Notes: a model not told the origin generated them from the sequence alone. A stretch of 64,000 bases of DNA from Aldrovandia affinis (GCA_029706075.1 JAINUG010000026.1:1099001-1163000), one strand, 5' to 3'; shown: positions 32,690-45,172, counted from the stretch's first letter. Made by a program: numbers and translations.

Positions 32690-35600
32690 TATGATATTAA
32701 TGTTACGATATTTCTGTCTTACTGTACATAATGATGATCAAAAACAAAACTGAAATTGTCTATATTGATTACTATATATATTTATATATTTGAAATTACA
32801 TTAAATCTTCTTGGGTTTGGCAAGAATTTCTAAATACACAAATAGGTGTACAATACTTAATCCATCACTATACTCTCCATTCCCCTTCGCTGCCTTGACA
32901 TGTAAACTTTGTAATCATCAAATTATTAGGCAAGCCAAGACAGGCAATGAACGATGTCTACAATGGCAACATAAGAACAAGGCCAGGAATGATTTAGATA
33001 AAAGAATTTGGATACTTGTGCAGAACTGACCTATCTAGAGGTCAGTGTTCTGTTTGTGCAAATTAACATCTCTTCTGGGCAGGAAACCCAGAGCCTAATT
33101 TTCAACAACACAGGGATCCAGGAAGAAAGCTAGTCGATGACTTTTCCTATCAAAGATAGCCTCCCCAAACATCCATTGATTCAGGTGTCATCCCAGTATT
33201 ATCAAGTATATTGAAAACATGTATTCACAAGGAACCTTATGCCCACCTTAACAATGGATTGAACCTTGTCAAACAGCTCCTGCCCATCAGCTGATGTGCG
33301 AGGTTGTCTGTAGGGGATTGGTGCTGGACACTGAGTCACCGAGCACAATGCAGTCCCATGACTGACCTTGACTATGATATCACTTAGACAGCTGGTGGGA
33401 AACTCTCTGACCACTGTCTGTCCCACCACAGTCCACCTCATTATAACACTAAACCGCAGACTCTAAACAAGCACCACACTGACCGTAACAATTCCGTTCT
33501 CTATTGTCCTTAGCTTTCCCGTAATCCTCTCCCATCCACTGATCACTCCTCTCCTGCCCACTATAGTAGGCATCCCATTGCAGTAAAGCACTGACAGACA
33601 GCGAGAGATATTGAGAGAGGGAGGGTGTAGCAATGCCCTCTACCGAACTTTCTGCGTCCTTCTATCAACTGTATCTACGGTAAGTCATACACTTCTGTCT
33701 CAAAGCATTCGTGAGGGACAAGATGTGTGTGTCTGGGCGTGTGTGTGTGTGTGGCCTCTATTCAGTGCTAACGTTTTCTCTAACAGCTCGTATGCAATGC
33801 TAGATTTTCATGTGTAAACGAATATGATGATCGATTTCAGAACAGGGGCTGTTCCATGTAAAGTTGAGATCAAAATGACAGAGCAAATAAACAAACTCAT
33901 AAAGACTGAAGTGGTTTCAGAGCTGTCCCACTGACCCAGTATGCAGCGAGAATGTGAAAGCAAAGCAGATCTGTGGAGTCAGGCCATAAACCCAGCAGTG
34001 CTGACCACTGTAGGAGCATGCAGGCATGTGTTTCTCATCAGAAGAAACGTTTCCACACATTCACATGAAAACATTAACAGCGCCTGTGTTTGGCACAGCT
34101 TCTCTGGGATGGTAAACCCCCAGCTCTCAATATGTTGAGTTTATTCTCAATGTATACACAGACAGACAGACAGGCAGACAGACAGATAGACGGACACACA
34201 CACTCTGGTGGGGGTCAGAGTAGTGTAATATGCTCACGTTTCATCCAGTGCCAGTGAGAGAAGTGGCCTCTCTGTGCGCCCCGGGCTGTGGTCAGGCCGA
34301 GTGTTCAGTAACAGCATGTGCTTGCATGATACTGCTGGCATGGTTCAGTTTCTGTTTTAGAAATTAATGTCAAACTAGAAAAATGGTGCCGGAAAAAATT
34401 AGAATAGTCTACAGTATACAGGCTTTTTTTTTTTGTTTTTGTTTCAAGGCTAGCCGACTGTGGATAAAATCCTAGTAAAAGAAGGAGATTTAACCTGACA
34501 TGTGACCCACCTCTGCCAGTGGGTGAAACTTAACTTTTTAAAACCCTTGTGTAATCTTCATATTCTGTATACTCCCTATGTCCACAGGGTCCAAAGGGTC
34601 ACACCCTTGCCGCACCCCTATGATAAAGCCTCTTAATTTAATTTTAGACCCCAAATCTATTTTGCATGAAGAAACAACCTGTCACTCATCAACAACTTGG
34701 TGAATAACTGTGTTTTTTCTACTTCACAGTGCAGAGAGACTGTATTTATTCAGTGTACACCATTTGTTTTTATGACAAAACACAAATTTTTTGTCATTTG
34801 CTGTAATAGATGTGTGACAATCTTTGTACCCTGATGGTGTACAGATTTGATAAAAATATGAAAAAGGGCAATGTTTCACTTTTTCTAATGGTAGGATCAC
34901 TCCAGGAGAAGTCATCAAATTCAGAAAAAAAATTATTTAGGGGGTTTTCACTGCTGTTAAACTCAGAAAAGTGTATTTTTTGACCCGAGGACAACACAAG
35001 AAACTGTGGTCATATATGAACACGGGTCTGCCATCAGCCTGTTTACCAGCCACATATGGAATGTGTTAAACCACACGAGGACCGAGGAGAAGACGCATTT
35101 GAGATTTTATTTCAGATGTGGAGAGAGAGTTGGGGAGAAATGGGCCAGGGTTGTTTTTGAGCGGCACAAAAATTGAAAACACCTAATTGAGATGTTATTG
35201 TGGAATGTGTGACGGTGGAGAAAAAAAGTTTCCTTAGCGAAATATATCTAAACAAAAATCTTTTCACTGCACGCAAACTGGAACACAAATAAACCAACCC
35301 TGCAGGGGTACGACACACTTCTTCTTTTTCCAGAGTTGATGTGTATTTATGTGGCAATCTTGAAGACGGATATTTTCATTTAGATTTTGAATGATGTTTA
35401 GCCCAATGACTTATATTTGCCAAGTGCTTGATTTGACACACATGTACTCACACACAGACACACACACACATGCAGACACAGTTGCACAGCCAAACATACG
35501 TGAATGCATACACATACATATTTGTGTCACTCAGGAGTTTAAATGAGGGGTCAGAGCTGTTTCAACACCCAGGTTCAATGCCAAACATGTTTATAAATTA

Positions 35601-35975
35601 TTCTTGGACACATCTACATTTCTGGATGACTCAGGGAAGCTGTTCAAATTTTGTCCTGCTTTTTATTTAATTTTTTTATGTAAAATGTGTGCTGTCACAT
35701 AGCTATGTCCAAGAGTTGAAAAGCACATCATGACCCTCAAAACACTGCTAAGACCGGAAAGTAAACAAAACTTTATACCTTAAAACAACTCTTCCAGAAA
35801 ACAACCTCAAAACAGGTTTCTGCATCATTTTTACCCTTGAACTGAACTTTACATATACCATGTGTGCCTGTCTGGGGTCAGGGGCTATAAGAACCTGAGA
35901 GAGTCTGAGAAGGACCTCTGAGGTTTCCTTTCCTCTGGGTAGGAGGATGTGTTTTTAATGGTTAAATCTCAGTCG
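32690..35975. other. Non-coding stretch, about 3.3 kb
   Basis: No gene recognised. It holds a short (CAGA)n tract at 34159-34190. A possible first-exon shape lies at 33631-33676 (an ATG with 15 open codons, then CGGTAAGTC) but has no support beyond that. Confidence 0.45.
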
Positions 35976-36108
35976 TGGTCCCTGTTTTGAGGGTTTGAAA
36001 GGAGTGTGTGGCAGTAATAATGGTCACCATTCCAAGTGTTTGAAGGAATGTGTGGCAGTAATAATGGTCCCTATTCTAAGTGTTTGAAGGAGTATGCAGC
36101 AGTAATTT
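35976..36108. repeat. Minisatellite, three units of 44-45 bp
   Basis: Units start at 35976, 36021 and 36065. Each contains TGGTC, a variable middle, GTGTTTGAAGGA-type sequence, and ends GCAGTAATAA. Divergence between units is higher than in the 7959-8222 array. Confidence 0.85.
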
Positions 36109-37924
36109 TTCTACCAGGAGCAGAGAGAGGTTATTTGGTTTTTCACCAGAATAACTCTTGAGTCACCAGTACGGGGTTGTATTTCATGGAGAAATGTCCA
36201 TGTAATTTTAAGTTTCTTGACAATGACTGCATTTAATCTAATTTATTTTATATCAGCTGTCTCTCTCCACAGAGCATGGCATGTGATCAGCTTGTCTTTT
36301 TGTGTTTTTCAAAAGAACATTCACAAATAACACAAAAAAATGAAACTTTTTCTCAAGGTAAATTAGAGACATTTTCTAGCAGGCAGTAATAAGTCATTTC
36401 AAAAGCATATGATTTAAACCTGCATTTCTGTTTTTGGAGAGAGAATCCAGTCACTGTTGGTTTATTTCAGATCTCTTTGGGATACATGGACGCTAAAATA
36501 ACCATGGCTCTTTCACTTTGTGGAAGAGGCCTGCTGCTAAAACAATACAGAAATCAAATGTATATCCTCCCCAAGTACTCTGCACTAACTATTTTGCACG
36601 AACACTGTGTTTTGGCATGGTCTAGCCCTGGTTTGTAAGTTATTTCACTGATACATTGTCTCCTTGATGTTACTTGTCCTTGTCTCCTTGATGTTACTCT
36701 GCATCCTGGAGTGGCTACATCCCACAAAACCAATACAAAGTGCTTATGAAACATAATTTATGACACATATTGTAACCAAGCATGTGGAACAAAATTAAGA
36801 TCTTTTGTGGAGATATACTACTTTGGAATCTGACATTTAAGACTCTTGCATTATTATATGTCTTGCATATACAGAGAAGGTTCCAGCCTTAAATTTCTGC
36901 TCTCATGACCTTAAGCCACAAATGTACCTTCTAAGGACCCTGACGCTCTCAGGACTGGAAGCTACATGTTTTTGGCTCATGTCCAGAAGAACAATACATA
37001 CCGCATTTGTAGTTTAATTCACTGGATATATAAGTAACCAGTGGGACACAAATACATGAATAAACATGTATTTTATTGTTTGAACTAGTGGTGAGTTATT
37101 ATCACACACTGCAATTTTTATAATATCTATTTGTGGTAATTGTGGAATTGAGCAAACATTTTAAAAGCTAGCTAGCTGAGTTCTGAGCTGCTTTAAGTAC
37201 ATTACATTTTGCTTATATTAGCTAATTGTTCTAAGTTTGCAATGGCAAAATATTTTGGCAAGCTAGCTGGCTCGTGTTAAGAACCTTTTTTTCTGAAATG
37301 AAGCCACATACAGTATGGTACAGTCAAAGAGCATTGATCTAATCAATGTATTTCATGCAGTACAGTACTCTAGCATACACGCGTTACATTCATTGGTGAA
37401 GAATAGTTGAAGAAACTTTCTCTGCTCATTTCTTCCTTCTGTCTCACCTTCTCATTCTCAACCAAGAGGGATATGGGGATTTTTACCCTTGTGGAATGTG
37501 AGACCAGACATCATCTCCTGAAAAGAGCCCACCACAAAGATGGCACAAAGATGAGCCATTAACTCATCTTTGTGATATCAGAGCTGACCAGCAGCTCTAG
37601 TTGTGGGATGAACTTTCTGATCATAGTGAGCCAATCAGCACTGATTGATCAGACTGATGTCAAGTCTCAGCACACACAGTTCAGCAGTTGTATTCAGCAG
37701 TTTTAGCTAAAGTTGTAGGAGTTGGTTGTCCAGCAGGTTTGAGCTCTGAGCTTTCCAACTCATCTTCTGTCCCTGACAAGAACAGAGTCTTAGACCCTGG
37801 ACAAAGCCAGGCCAGTTAGTCTAGCTGAGTTAACATTATCTATTATTGAACGTTTAGCTAGTTAGCTACATTATTACCATCCAGATTGCCATTGCTAGTG
37901 TAGCGGAGTTGATTCTGGATGCAG
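36109..37924. other. Non-coding stretch
   Basis: AT-rich. TAGCTAGCT-type motifs occur at about 37165-37270 and 37855-37870, as in dispersed repeat R, but without extended homology that I can follow. No gene recognised. Confidence 0.4.
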
Positions 37925-37995
37925 TTTCGAACCGAGGATCCCAACGTCACAAGAGACACTATAAGCTTGCTGAGCTAAAGACCCGAGTCCCCAGC
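37925..37995 (-). repeat. tRNA-like sequence, minus strand
   Basis: Read on the minus strand, GGGTCTTTAGCTCAGCAAGC is followed about 25 bases later by CCTCGGTTCGAAACTG, giving A-box-like and B-box-like elements. The acceptor and other stems do not close convincingly, so it is more likely the head of an old tRNA-derived SINE or a tRNA pseudogene than a working tRNA gene. Confidence 0.4.
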
Positions 37996-39169
37996 CAAGG
38001 GAACTAATCACACTCTTATCAACGTCACTTTCTGCAGCGGACGATCACGCGCTTAACTCATGTCTTCTGAGCTCAGCTACACTAGGTAGGTTTGATATCA
38101 TTTCCTTGTTCAGATAACTACATAGCTAGTTAGCTAACTAGCTAGAGATTAACAAAAATGTTTTAACTAACTTCCAAGTTTTGTGATATCTTACTCTTAA
38201 CTAACAGCTAATAATGTTACATTATTACTATCATACATATACTGGTGTCTGACTTAATCAACTAGCTAGCTAAGGTACCCATTATCAGAGAGAAAAAAGA
38301 CTATCTTTGCTAGTATTAAACATTTAGCTAGCTAGCTACAGAATTAATAGCTGCCATGAATGCTAAATAAAACCCTCAGATTCTTTGTTAGATTCTCAGT
38401 TCTTAGCATAATAGGAGCAAGCCTATCTACCTAGCACACTACAAATGAACCAAGTTTAAAGTGAGTTGGGCATATACAATTTCAGTTAAAACTAAACACG
38501 TAAGTTCCGGTCCTGAGACTTTCTGCAGCTGGACTCTATGTGTTTACACAGACAGATCTTAAGAGGAGCAGTTAACCTTGCAAGCCACAGACCAAGACTG
38601 GAAACCTAAACATCAGGTGGTCATGAGTCAGTTTTCCCTGCCAGTGCACCATGTGACTGCTTTGTTTGTTGGCTTTTATATGCAATATTAGCACAGAGAA
38701 CACTTACGTTAGAATGTAATGTGTGGTTATTCAAAAAAAAGAAAACAGAATTTTCTAGGAAAAACATTACAGATCAGTTTCCAGAAATTATGCATTTCAT
38801 GGGTTTCATATTTTAAGGCTAAGAGGGTGCAAACACAGTGTGTGTGTGTATGTGTGTGTGCAAGATCAAGATCAAATTAGCTTTCAACTCCTGGTAGCTG
38901 GACCTGGTTGCCTTTATAATTGCAACATCGTACTTCTCCTAGTACCTGGTCTATTTGCCAAGTATCACAGGGGCAGACATATAGTTCAAACAATTGCTGG
39001 TACAGATTCAATTAATGTATTCCTGTGTTCACTGAGCCCACAATATTTTTCAGGCAATCAAGCAAAGTTCCTCCAGTCTCTCTGGAGGAACTGAAGGAAG
39101 CTACTGCTTCCATGCAGAACAGTACATCTCCAGGAATAGATGATCGAGGTTTCTTGACAAACACACAGA
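37996..39169. other. Non-coding stretch
   Basis: More TAGCTAGC-type motifs at 38120-38340. No gene recognised. Confidence 0.4.
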
Positions 39170-39199
39170 CACACACACACACACACGCATATATATATA
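39170..39199. repeat. Compound (AC)n(AT)n microsatellite
   Basis: An AC run followed by an AT run. The TA used as target by the next element lies at its end (39198-39199). Confidence 0.9.
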
Positions 39200-40561
39200 T
39201 AGTGGGTATAAAAATTATTCACCCCGTTTGGCATTTTTCACATTTTATTTTCTTACTTCATGGAATCAAAATGGGCTTAATTGGGATTTCTTGCCACTGA
39301 TCAACAGAAAATACTCTATAATACCAAATAAAAACACCTCTAAAGCGTTTTCTTTATTAATTACAAATACAAATCTGACACACCTAAATAAACTCTAGTG
39401 CAATAAATTGTCTTCAGAGGTCACATAATTATTTGATTGCAGTCCACCTGTATACAATTAAGTGAGAGAGTCTGTGAGAGATCCTACAGTTGGTTAGTGC
39501 ATTTCCAAACATCAAGAAGACCAAAGGACATTAAAAGCAAATCCAAGAAAATCCCCAGAGCACCGTTATGTCCATCATGAATAAATAGAGAGAATATGGC
39601 ACCACTGTGAGTTTGCCTAGAACAGACCGTCCTCCAAAATTGAGCACCCGTGTGAGGAGGTCACTTGTTAGGGATGCCACTAAGAGGCCTATGGCAACTC
39701 TGATGTACAGTTACAGCCGTACATGGCAGAGAGAGAACCTGTCCGTGGGACAACAATAGCAAAAAGAAAACCATTGTTGGAGAAAACTCAGATTAAATCC
39801 TGCTTAGAGTTGGCCAGATGGAATATAGGAGACTCTCAAAGCAAGTGGAGGAAGATCTTATGGTCTGATGAGAACAAGTTTGAACTTTTTGGCTTCAACG
39901 TTAGGCACTACGGTTGGTGCAAGCCTAACACTGCGCATCATGCCAAGAACACTGTCCCTACCGTGAAACTTGGTGGGGGGGCCTAATGCCTAATGTCCTT
40001 GAAGCTATGCGTCTCTGCTTCAAGGACTGGAAAACTTGGCTAAATAGAGGGCAAAATGGATGGAGCAAGATATAAGTAAATCTTGGAGGAAAACCTGGTG
40101 TAGTCTGCAAGAGACCTGGTACATGGGAGAAGATTTATATTCCAGCAGGACAATGACCCAAAGTATACAGCAAAAGCCATATTGAAGTGGTTTAAAAATA
40201 AGAAAAATCTATGTCCTGGAGTAGCCCAATCAAAGCCCAGACCTCAATCCCATTGATAATCTGTGGAAATATTTGAAAATTGCTGTTCACCAACGGTCCC
40301 CATCCAACATGATGGAGCTCTAGCAATTTACTCACCCAAATAGACTCACAGCTGTAATTGCAGCAAGTATTAAGTCAATACTTATGCAATAAATTATTGT
40401 CTGTTTTTTATTTCTAAGAAAAAGCTTTTGTTTTTGACATTATAGAGAATGTTGTGTTTATTAGTTATCAGAAATCCCAATTAAATCCATTTTGATTCGA
40501 TGAAGTAAGAAAATTAAATGTGAAAAATGCCAAAGGGGGTGAAAACCTTTTATACCCACTG
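39200..40561 (+). mobile_element. Tc1 element with dead transposase (GTGGGTATAAAA family)
   Basis: Inverted repeats of roughly 95 bp: the left end reads TAGTGGGTATAAAAATTATT and the right end, reverse-complemented, CAGTGGGTATAAAAGGTTTT. Both then share CATTTTTCACATTT and TTCTTACTTCAT. TA flanks both sides (39198-39199, 40562-40563). At 1362 bp it is close to the length of an autonomous Tc1, so little has been deleted; inactivation is by point changes. Confidence 0.93.
39486..40330 (+). pseudogene. Tc1 transposase pseudogene
   Basis: Recognisable blocks lie in more than one frame. 39723-39986 encodes AKRKPLLEKT, then WRKILWSDENKFELFG with the first catalytic aspartate, and VPTVKLGGGA. At about 40138-40165 [13 protein letters not shown] holds the second aspartate. 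At about 40237-40275, in a shifted frame, [10 protein letters not shown] replaces the usual glutamate of the DDE triad by aspartate (GAT). The helix-turn-helix region upstream is broken by stops. The enzyme would cut and paste its own element; with frameshifts and the changed third catalytic residue this copy cannot. Confidence 0.85.
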
Positions 40562-40563
40562 TA

Positions 40564-41689
40564 TAAGTCCACTAATATCTTAAGATCTACTGCTCTCCCC
40601 TCTTACCGCCTTATTAATGAAATCAAAACAATTTGTTTCAAGTTTATATGGACACATTTATAACTAGAAGCATGTAATGTGGATGAGCTCTGAAAATAGA
40701 GAGCCAGGGAGAGCGCTGAGAACAGACGACGGAGAGGTGTGCTTTCCTGCTCTCCGATTCCATACCAACTGGCTGGCATGACTCTGCTTCTGGCAGCAGC
40801 CAGCACTGCCTCTCCAGGTCTTTATAAGCTGTTATGTCACCTTAATGGTGAGGGAGGGCTTTACACCTGCCATTTCAAGACTCAAAGTCAAAGTCAGACT
40901 CAGCAGCATTTTGGAGAATTTGACTTGAGCCGGTTTTCATCACTTCTCTCACGCCAGCCCTCTGGCTCTTTTTTCCACCCATAATATAGTGGTGCGGAAA
41001 TTAATGGAAATGTTCATGCACATTATTTTGTGGAAAGGGGTTGGCTCATTTCATGTCCATTTAGATTTACTGATGGATGACTAAGCTGTACATTCTTGGT
41101 AAAGAGATCACATAGCCTAAAGATGCTCCAATTTTAGTATGATTCCACACATAGCCAAAGCTAGGCAGCTACACTGTTTAGAGTAAGGTCCAATCAGCAT
41201 TCATATATTGGCCTATATATACTTCCTATTTAAAAAAACACCAAGCAGGATTGTGATGAGTGCTTCTCCTGGCGGTAAGGTATCAACACAGGATGAGCTG
41301 CCAACTGCAGCTCAAAACATGCAACTATGCCAAGATGCCACTCATCAGTCCCAGCAGGAGAGCGAGTCCAGGACAAAGGGTCCTGCTGGTTATTACTGTG
41401 TTATGTGCTGGTCACAGCTGTGCTCTGTGTTATGTTATAGCTGTGCTGCCACTACCACTGAAGTCTGTACATCTAGCCAATGGTCATCACCACTGCTGAC
41501 ATGTGTACTACTGCTTTTTGTATAAGTATACTTGTTTAAAATGTTCTCAAAAATAAAAAAATAAAAAAATTAACTAAGCTTTTCCTTCCCAGTGTTACAG
41601 GTATGGTATGCAGCTGCCAACAATGATGTCTATTGCTGTATTACTGCACTGATCTCTTGCGCGGACAATGATTGATCATACCATGTATT
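40564..41689. other. Non-coding stretch
   Basis: Contains loosely repeated GTTATGTTATAGCTGTGCTG-type words at 41400-41455 that recur at about 41760-41850. No gene recognised. Confidence 0.4.
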
Positions 41690-41760
41690 AATGCACATCT
41701 TGTAAGACGCTCTGGATAAGAACATCTGCTAAATGCTTAAAATGTAAATGTATGTAAATG
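41690..41760 (+). mobile_element. SINE tail fragment, LINE2 type
   Basis: CTTGTAAGACGCTCTGGATA and then AGAACATCTGCTAAATG, followed by an AATGTA repeat. It is the same tail as at 5240 and 15750; the tRNA-like head is not preserved. Confidence 0.65.
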
Positions 41761-42129
41761 CTGCTTATAGCTGTTGTGTCTTTTATGTTATAGCTGTGCT
41801 GTGTGTTATGCTATAACTATGCAGTGTGCTGGTTACAGCTGTGTTTTGTCACACCTTTGTCACAGTGGAGATACAGTATTTTCAGGTCCAGGTTTTCATG
41901 TTTATGTAATCCAGCTAATGGTTCAAACCCCCATATACCCCCACCCTTTCCCTGGGCTCCAATAAAACCATCACATCAAAGTAGTACCCACAAGCCCCTG
42001 CTTCATCCACCCCTCTGAACTGACATCACTGGAGTCTATTTTCACAGCTGGTTCACACAACACCCCCCCCCTTGTCTTTTGCATTGGGTGGGTATATGTG
42101 TATACGTATTTTGGCTATGTACTGTGTGT

Positions 42130-42191
42130 ATGTGTGTGTGTGTGTGTTGTTTCTATTTTTTGTGTGTATGCACCTCTATTAGAGCGTGTGT

Positions 42192-42236
<45 letters not shown>
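42130..42236. repeat. (TG)n and (GT)n(GA)n microsatellites
   Basis: TG run at about 42130-42147, then (GT)8 joined to (GA)14 at 42192-42234. Confidence 0.92.
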
Positions 42237-42239
<3 letters not shown>

Positions 42240-42570
42240 GGAGTGCATGGTTTCTTCTGTCAGGGTTTGGTGGGAATGAGTGTTCTGTCCATATCCTGGG
42301 CACTCGGCAGTATACTCAGCTCTCAGATTTGGGAATGCCCGCAGTCCAGATTCCCATTATGTCACCCATCCCCTGGGGGTTGTCCCCTCCACATTGACTG
42401 TACTGTCTGGCTAGGGGCCTCGGGGAGGTCACCCCATCAATTGTGTCTTCTCTGTTCCCCTAGCTTCCCAGAACCCCATACTCTTCCTGCAGTGGTCTGC
42501 CAGTCCCTGGGCAATACATGCAGCAGTTCCAGGACCGATTTGGGACTTCTCTTTTACAAAATAATATTCT

Positions 42571-42584
42571 AATTATTATTATTA

Positions 42585-42625
<41 letters not shown>
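42571..42625. repeat. (ATT)n/(AAT)n microsatellite with alternating orientation
   Basis: The trinucleotide run switches ATT to AAT to ATT, so it is self-complementary and can form a hairpin. Confidence 0.92.
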
Positions 42626-42682
42626 ACACTTTTTTTATAAAGCATATTTCATACATGGATTGCAGCTCAGAGTGGTTTACAG

Positions 42683-42879
42683 CAGTGCTTCCCAACCCTC
42701 TCCTTTCGAACCCCAAGCCGGTCCATGTATTTTTTTAATTCCACCACCAGCACGTTTGATTCAACTAAATTTAGTTAAATACTTAATGAGTGTTGATTAG
42801 TTGAATCAGGTGCGCTGGTGGTAGATTTTAACAAATACATGGACCGGCTGTGAGTTGGGGAGAGGGTTGGGAACCACTG
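42683..42879. mobile_element. hAT-type short inverted-repeat element (MITE)
   Basis: 197 bp. Ends CAGTGCTTCCCAACCCTCTC and, reverse-complemented, CAGTGGTTCCCAACCCTCTC. The inverted similarity runs through most of the element (CCGGTCCATGTATTT and CCACCAGC blocks on both arms). Perfect 8-bp target duplication GTTTACAG (42675-42682, 42880-42887), the length made by hAT transposases. No coding capacity. Confidence 0.93.
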
Positions 42880-42887
42880 GTTTACAG

Positions 42888-43641
42888 TATAGCACTAAAT
42901 TGAATAAATAAAAAGTAATGCAAAAAAGGGCAATAAATAAAATACACAAAATGCAAGACGTGTAAAATAAAGGCAATACAAATTGGGTGAATAGCTGGAG
43001 CTCTGGCAGAATCAGTATCGAAGGCTAAGCAGGGGGAAGGCAGAGTGGGTCAGGGTGAGACAGGTTGTTGCAATTACCCTCACAGCCTTCTTTCTCACAC
43101 CCCAATTGCTTCCCATATATATTCTGAGCTCCAGTACAAATATACACAGAACAACATGCTTGCAACGTTAACTCAACATTTCAGGAAGGTTATAACAATG
43201 ATACTAGTTTTTTCAGTGCTGTATTTCTAAACAATGGTATATAAGCAATTGGTATATTTTCTTCCCCTCTCTAACATATGTCTCCCCACATCCATTCAAT
43301 GTAACTTCATTGGGAGGACAAGCCGAGTCTGCTGAGATAGGGACTAGAGCTTCCCCTATAGACAGTTCGGTGCAACTGTTCTTTTCCCACTTCCTGTTAG
43401 GAGAACATGTGGCAGCCATCTGAATTTAACATTAAACCAAGGATGAACACTATTTAGAACAGCACCGAATGCAAAGGTAGAAATAGGAGAGAAAAGAAAA
43501 TAGGGCTATTTTTTGTATATATGCTGTTCTGGAAATATCCAAATGCATTTCAAAAACAAGAAGATATGATAATAAGCTGTTGAATGAGAACAGGCCAAAC
43601 TGGTTATTTATAAAATCTGATTTCAACATCCTGTAAGATCT
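42888..43641. other. Non-coding stretch
   Basis: No gene or named repeat recognised. Confidence 0.4.
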
Positions 43642-43698
43642 TTATTTATAGTCCAACAGTACATTGGGTACATCAGTGTACTGTTAGACTATAAATAA
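43642..43698. repeat. Inverted repeat, 22-bp arms, 13-nt loop
   Basis: Arms 43642-43663 and 43677-43698 pair with one mismatch around a loop TTGGGTACATCAG. It may be the core of a small palindromic transposon or a cruciform-forming site. No flanking duplication was found. Confidence 0.85.
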
Positions 43699-44461
43699 CG
43701 TACATCTGCAACGTACATATTTCGGTGTCAGGGTATTAGTGTGTCATCGGTACTGAGGATGGAGGAAGATCATCTTCAAACCTCATCAGGAAACAAAACA
43801 AAAAAGAAACATCAAAACACTCCTGAGGTGGCGGTCTGGGGTGATTAGTTCAGTTTGGAGTGTTTGGGGTGAAAGTGTCAATGTCGAGTGTTAGGGGTGA
43901 GAGTGTTAATGTGGTACGAGAGATTCCTGTCCTGTCCAGTGATTAGGATAGGAGTGTCAGTGGGTTTGGAGTTGTCCGGGTACATACAGTGTCATGCCAG
44001 TATTTTTCTTATAAGTTGTTCATCATACCAACATGACATGACTCAGAAAAGGCACGTTTCCACCGCAGGAACTTTTCCCAGGAACTTGGGACCTTTATGG
44101 TAATTATCTTCATATCAGGAAATGGAAGTAGCAGCAACCAGCATCAGAATGTAGCTCAGGGGACTTATTTACATCCCCAAAATGTTCCTAGTCAAGAGGT
44201 AGGTCTTTTCGATGTTACGGAACTTTTGGTGGTGGGGCTTGCAGCGCTGCACATTTCTGATTGGTCAAGTATGGTGAAAGACTCGCTGTGTTCTGTTTCA
44301 ACCGCCATTTTTAAAAAACGGCATTAGCAAACTAGTTGGAAAAATCTACTGAAAATCTATCTATAAATCAATAGAGCAAACTAAAAAGAAAGTATACAAC
44401 AAATGCCTTTCTGGGAGGCAGGTTTTTAGAAACGCGACCGAATGAAATAAAATGTAAAAAT

Positions 44462-44474
44462 TAGCGATCTTTTA
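44462..44474. repeat. 5' target-site duplication of SINE copy 2
   Basis: TAGCGATCTTTTA, repeated at 44845-44857. The paralogous empty site at 48161-48173 has this sequence once. Confidence 0.92.
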
Positions 44475-44844
44475 GAGCGGCACGGTGGTGCAGTGGATAG
44501 CACTGTCGCCTCACAGCAAGAAGGTCTCGGGTTCAAATCCAGGCCGGGGGCCTTTCTGTGCGGAGTTTGCATGTTCTCCCCGTGTCCGCGTGGGTTTCCT
44601 CCTCCGGGTACTCTCGTTTCCTCCCACAGTCCAAAGACATGCACGTTAGGCTAATTGGAGAGTCTAAATTGCCCGTAGGTATGAGTGTGTGAGTGAGTGA
44701 ATGGTGTGTGTGTGCCCTGCGATGGATTGGCGACCTGTCCAGGGTGTATTCCTGCCTCTCGCCCGGAACGCATGCTGGGATAGGCTCCAGCCCCCCCCCA
44801 CGACCCTGGCCAGGAATAAGCGGCTTAGATAATGGATGGATGGA
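44475..44844 (+). mobile_element. tRNA-derived SINE with (TGGA)n tail, copy 2
   Basis: Same family as 3953-4314, with the same A box (TGGTGCAGTGG), a B-box variant GGTTCAAATCC and a TGGATGGATGGA tail. It has small length differences, for example an extra CTC in the CTCCGGGTACTC part and an extra GTGA. Inserted into family X with perfect 13-bp target duplications. Confidence 0.93.
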
Positions 44845-44857
44845 TAGCGATCTTTTA
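44845..44857. repeat. 3' target-site duplication of SINE copy 2
   Basis: TAGCGATCTTTTA, matching 44462-44474. Confidence 0.92.
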
Positions 44858-45172
44858 ATTTCTTATTAAATTAATTAAGGCATAAGACCACCCTAGTTAA
44901 ATCGCCTAAGGCGTACTGAATCTAAAAATGTACTTTGTGAAATTTTCGAAATAAAGATTTAGTGAAATAACTTAAATTGAAAAACTGAAATTGTCATTCA
45001 TTGGCGTATGAAGAAGAATAATAACATGCATCAGTGGACTAATTTGCCTAATCTTCGTGGTTCTTTAGACCCCTGTGGAAACGCAGACGTAATGGATTGA
45101 AGGAACCTTTTAATTCCTTGAAAATAGTTCCTGCGACTACAAGTTCCTGGCAATTTTTGGTGGAAACGCACC

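Larger units (their letters stand above)
44051..45172. mobile_element. Unclassified inverted-repeat transposon (family X) containing a SINE
   Basis: Ends read GGCACGTTTCCACCGCAGGA and, reverse-complemented, GGTGCGTTTCCACCAAAAAT. A second shared subterminal word, CAGGAACTT, follows on both arms. Without the SINE it is about 740 bp and has no coding capacity. Part of the same family (matching 44401 onward to the 3' end, with internal deletions) lies at 48107-48363. I could not settle the target duplication, so the superfamily is left open. Confidence 0.65.

Noticed and set aside
33631-33676. Possible first coding exon (ATG, 15 codons, GTAAGT)
   Set aside because: Too short to support and no downstream exon found.
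37925-37995. Functional tRNA gene on the minus strand
   Set aside because: Box-like elements are present, but the cloverleaf stems do not pair well.
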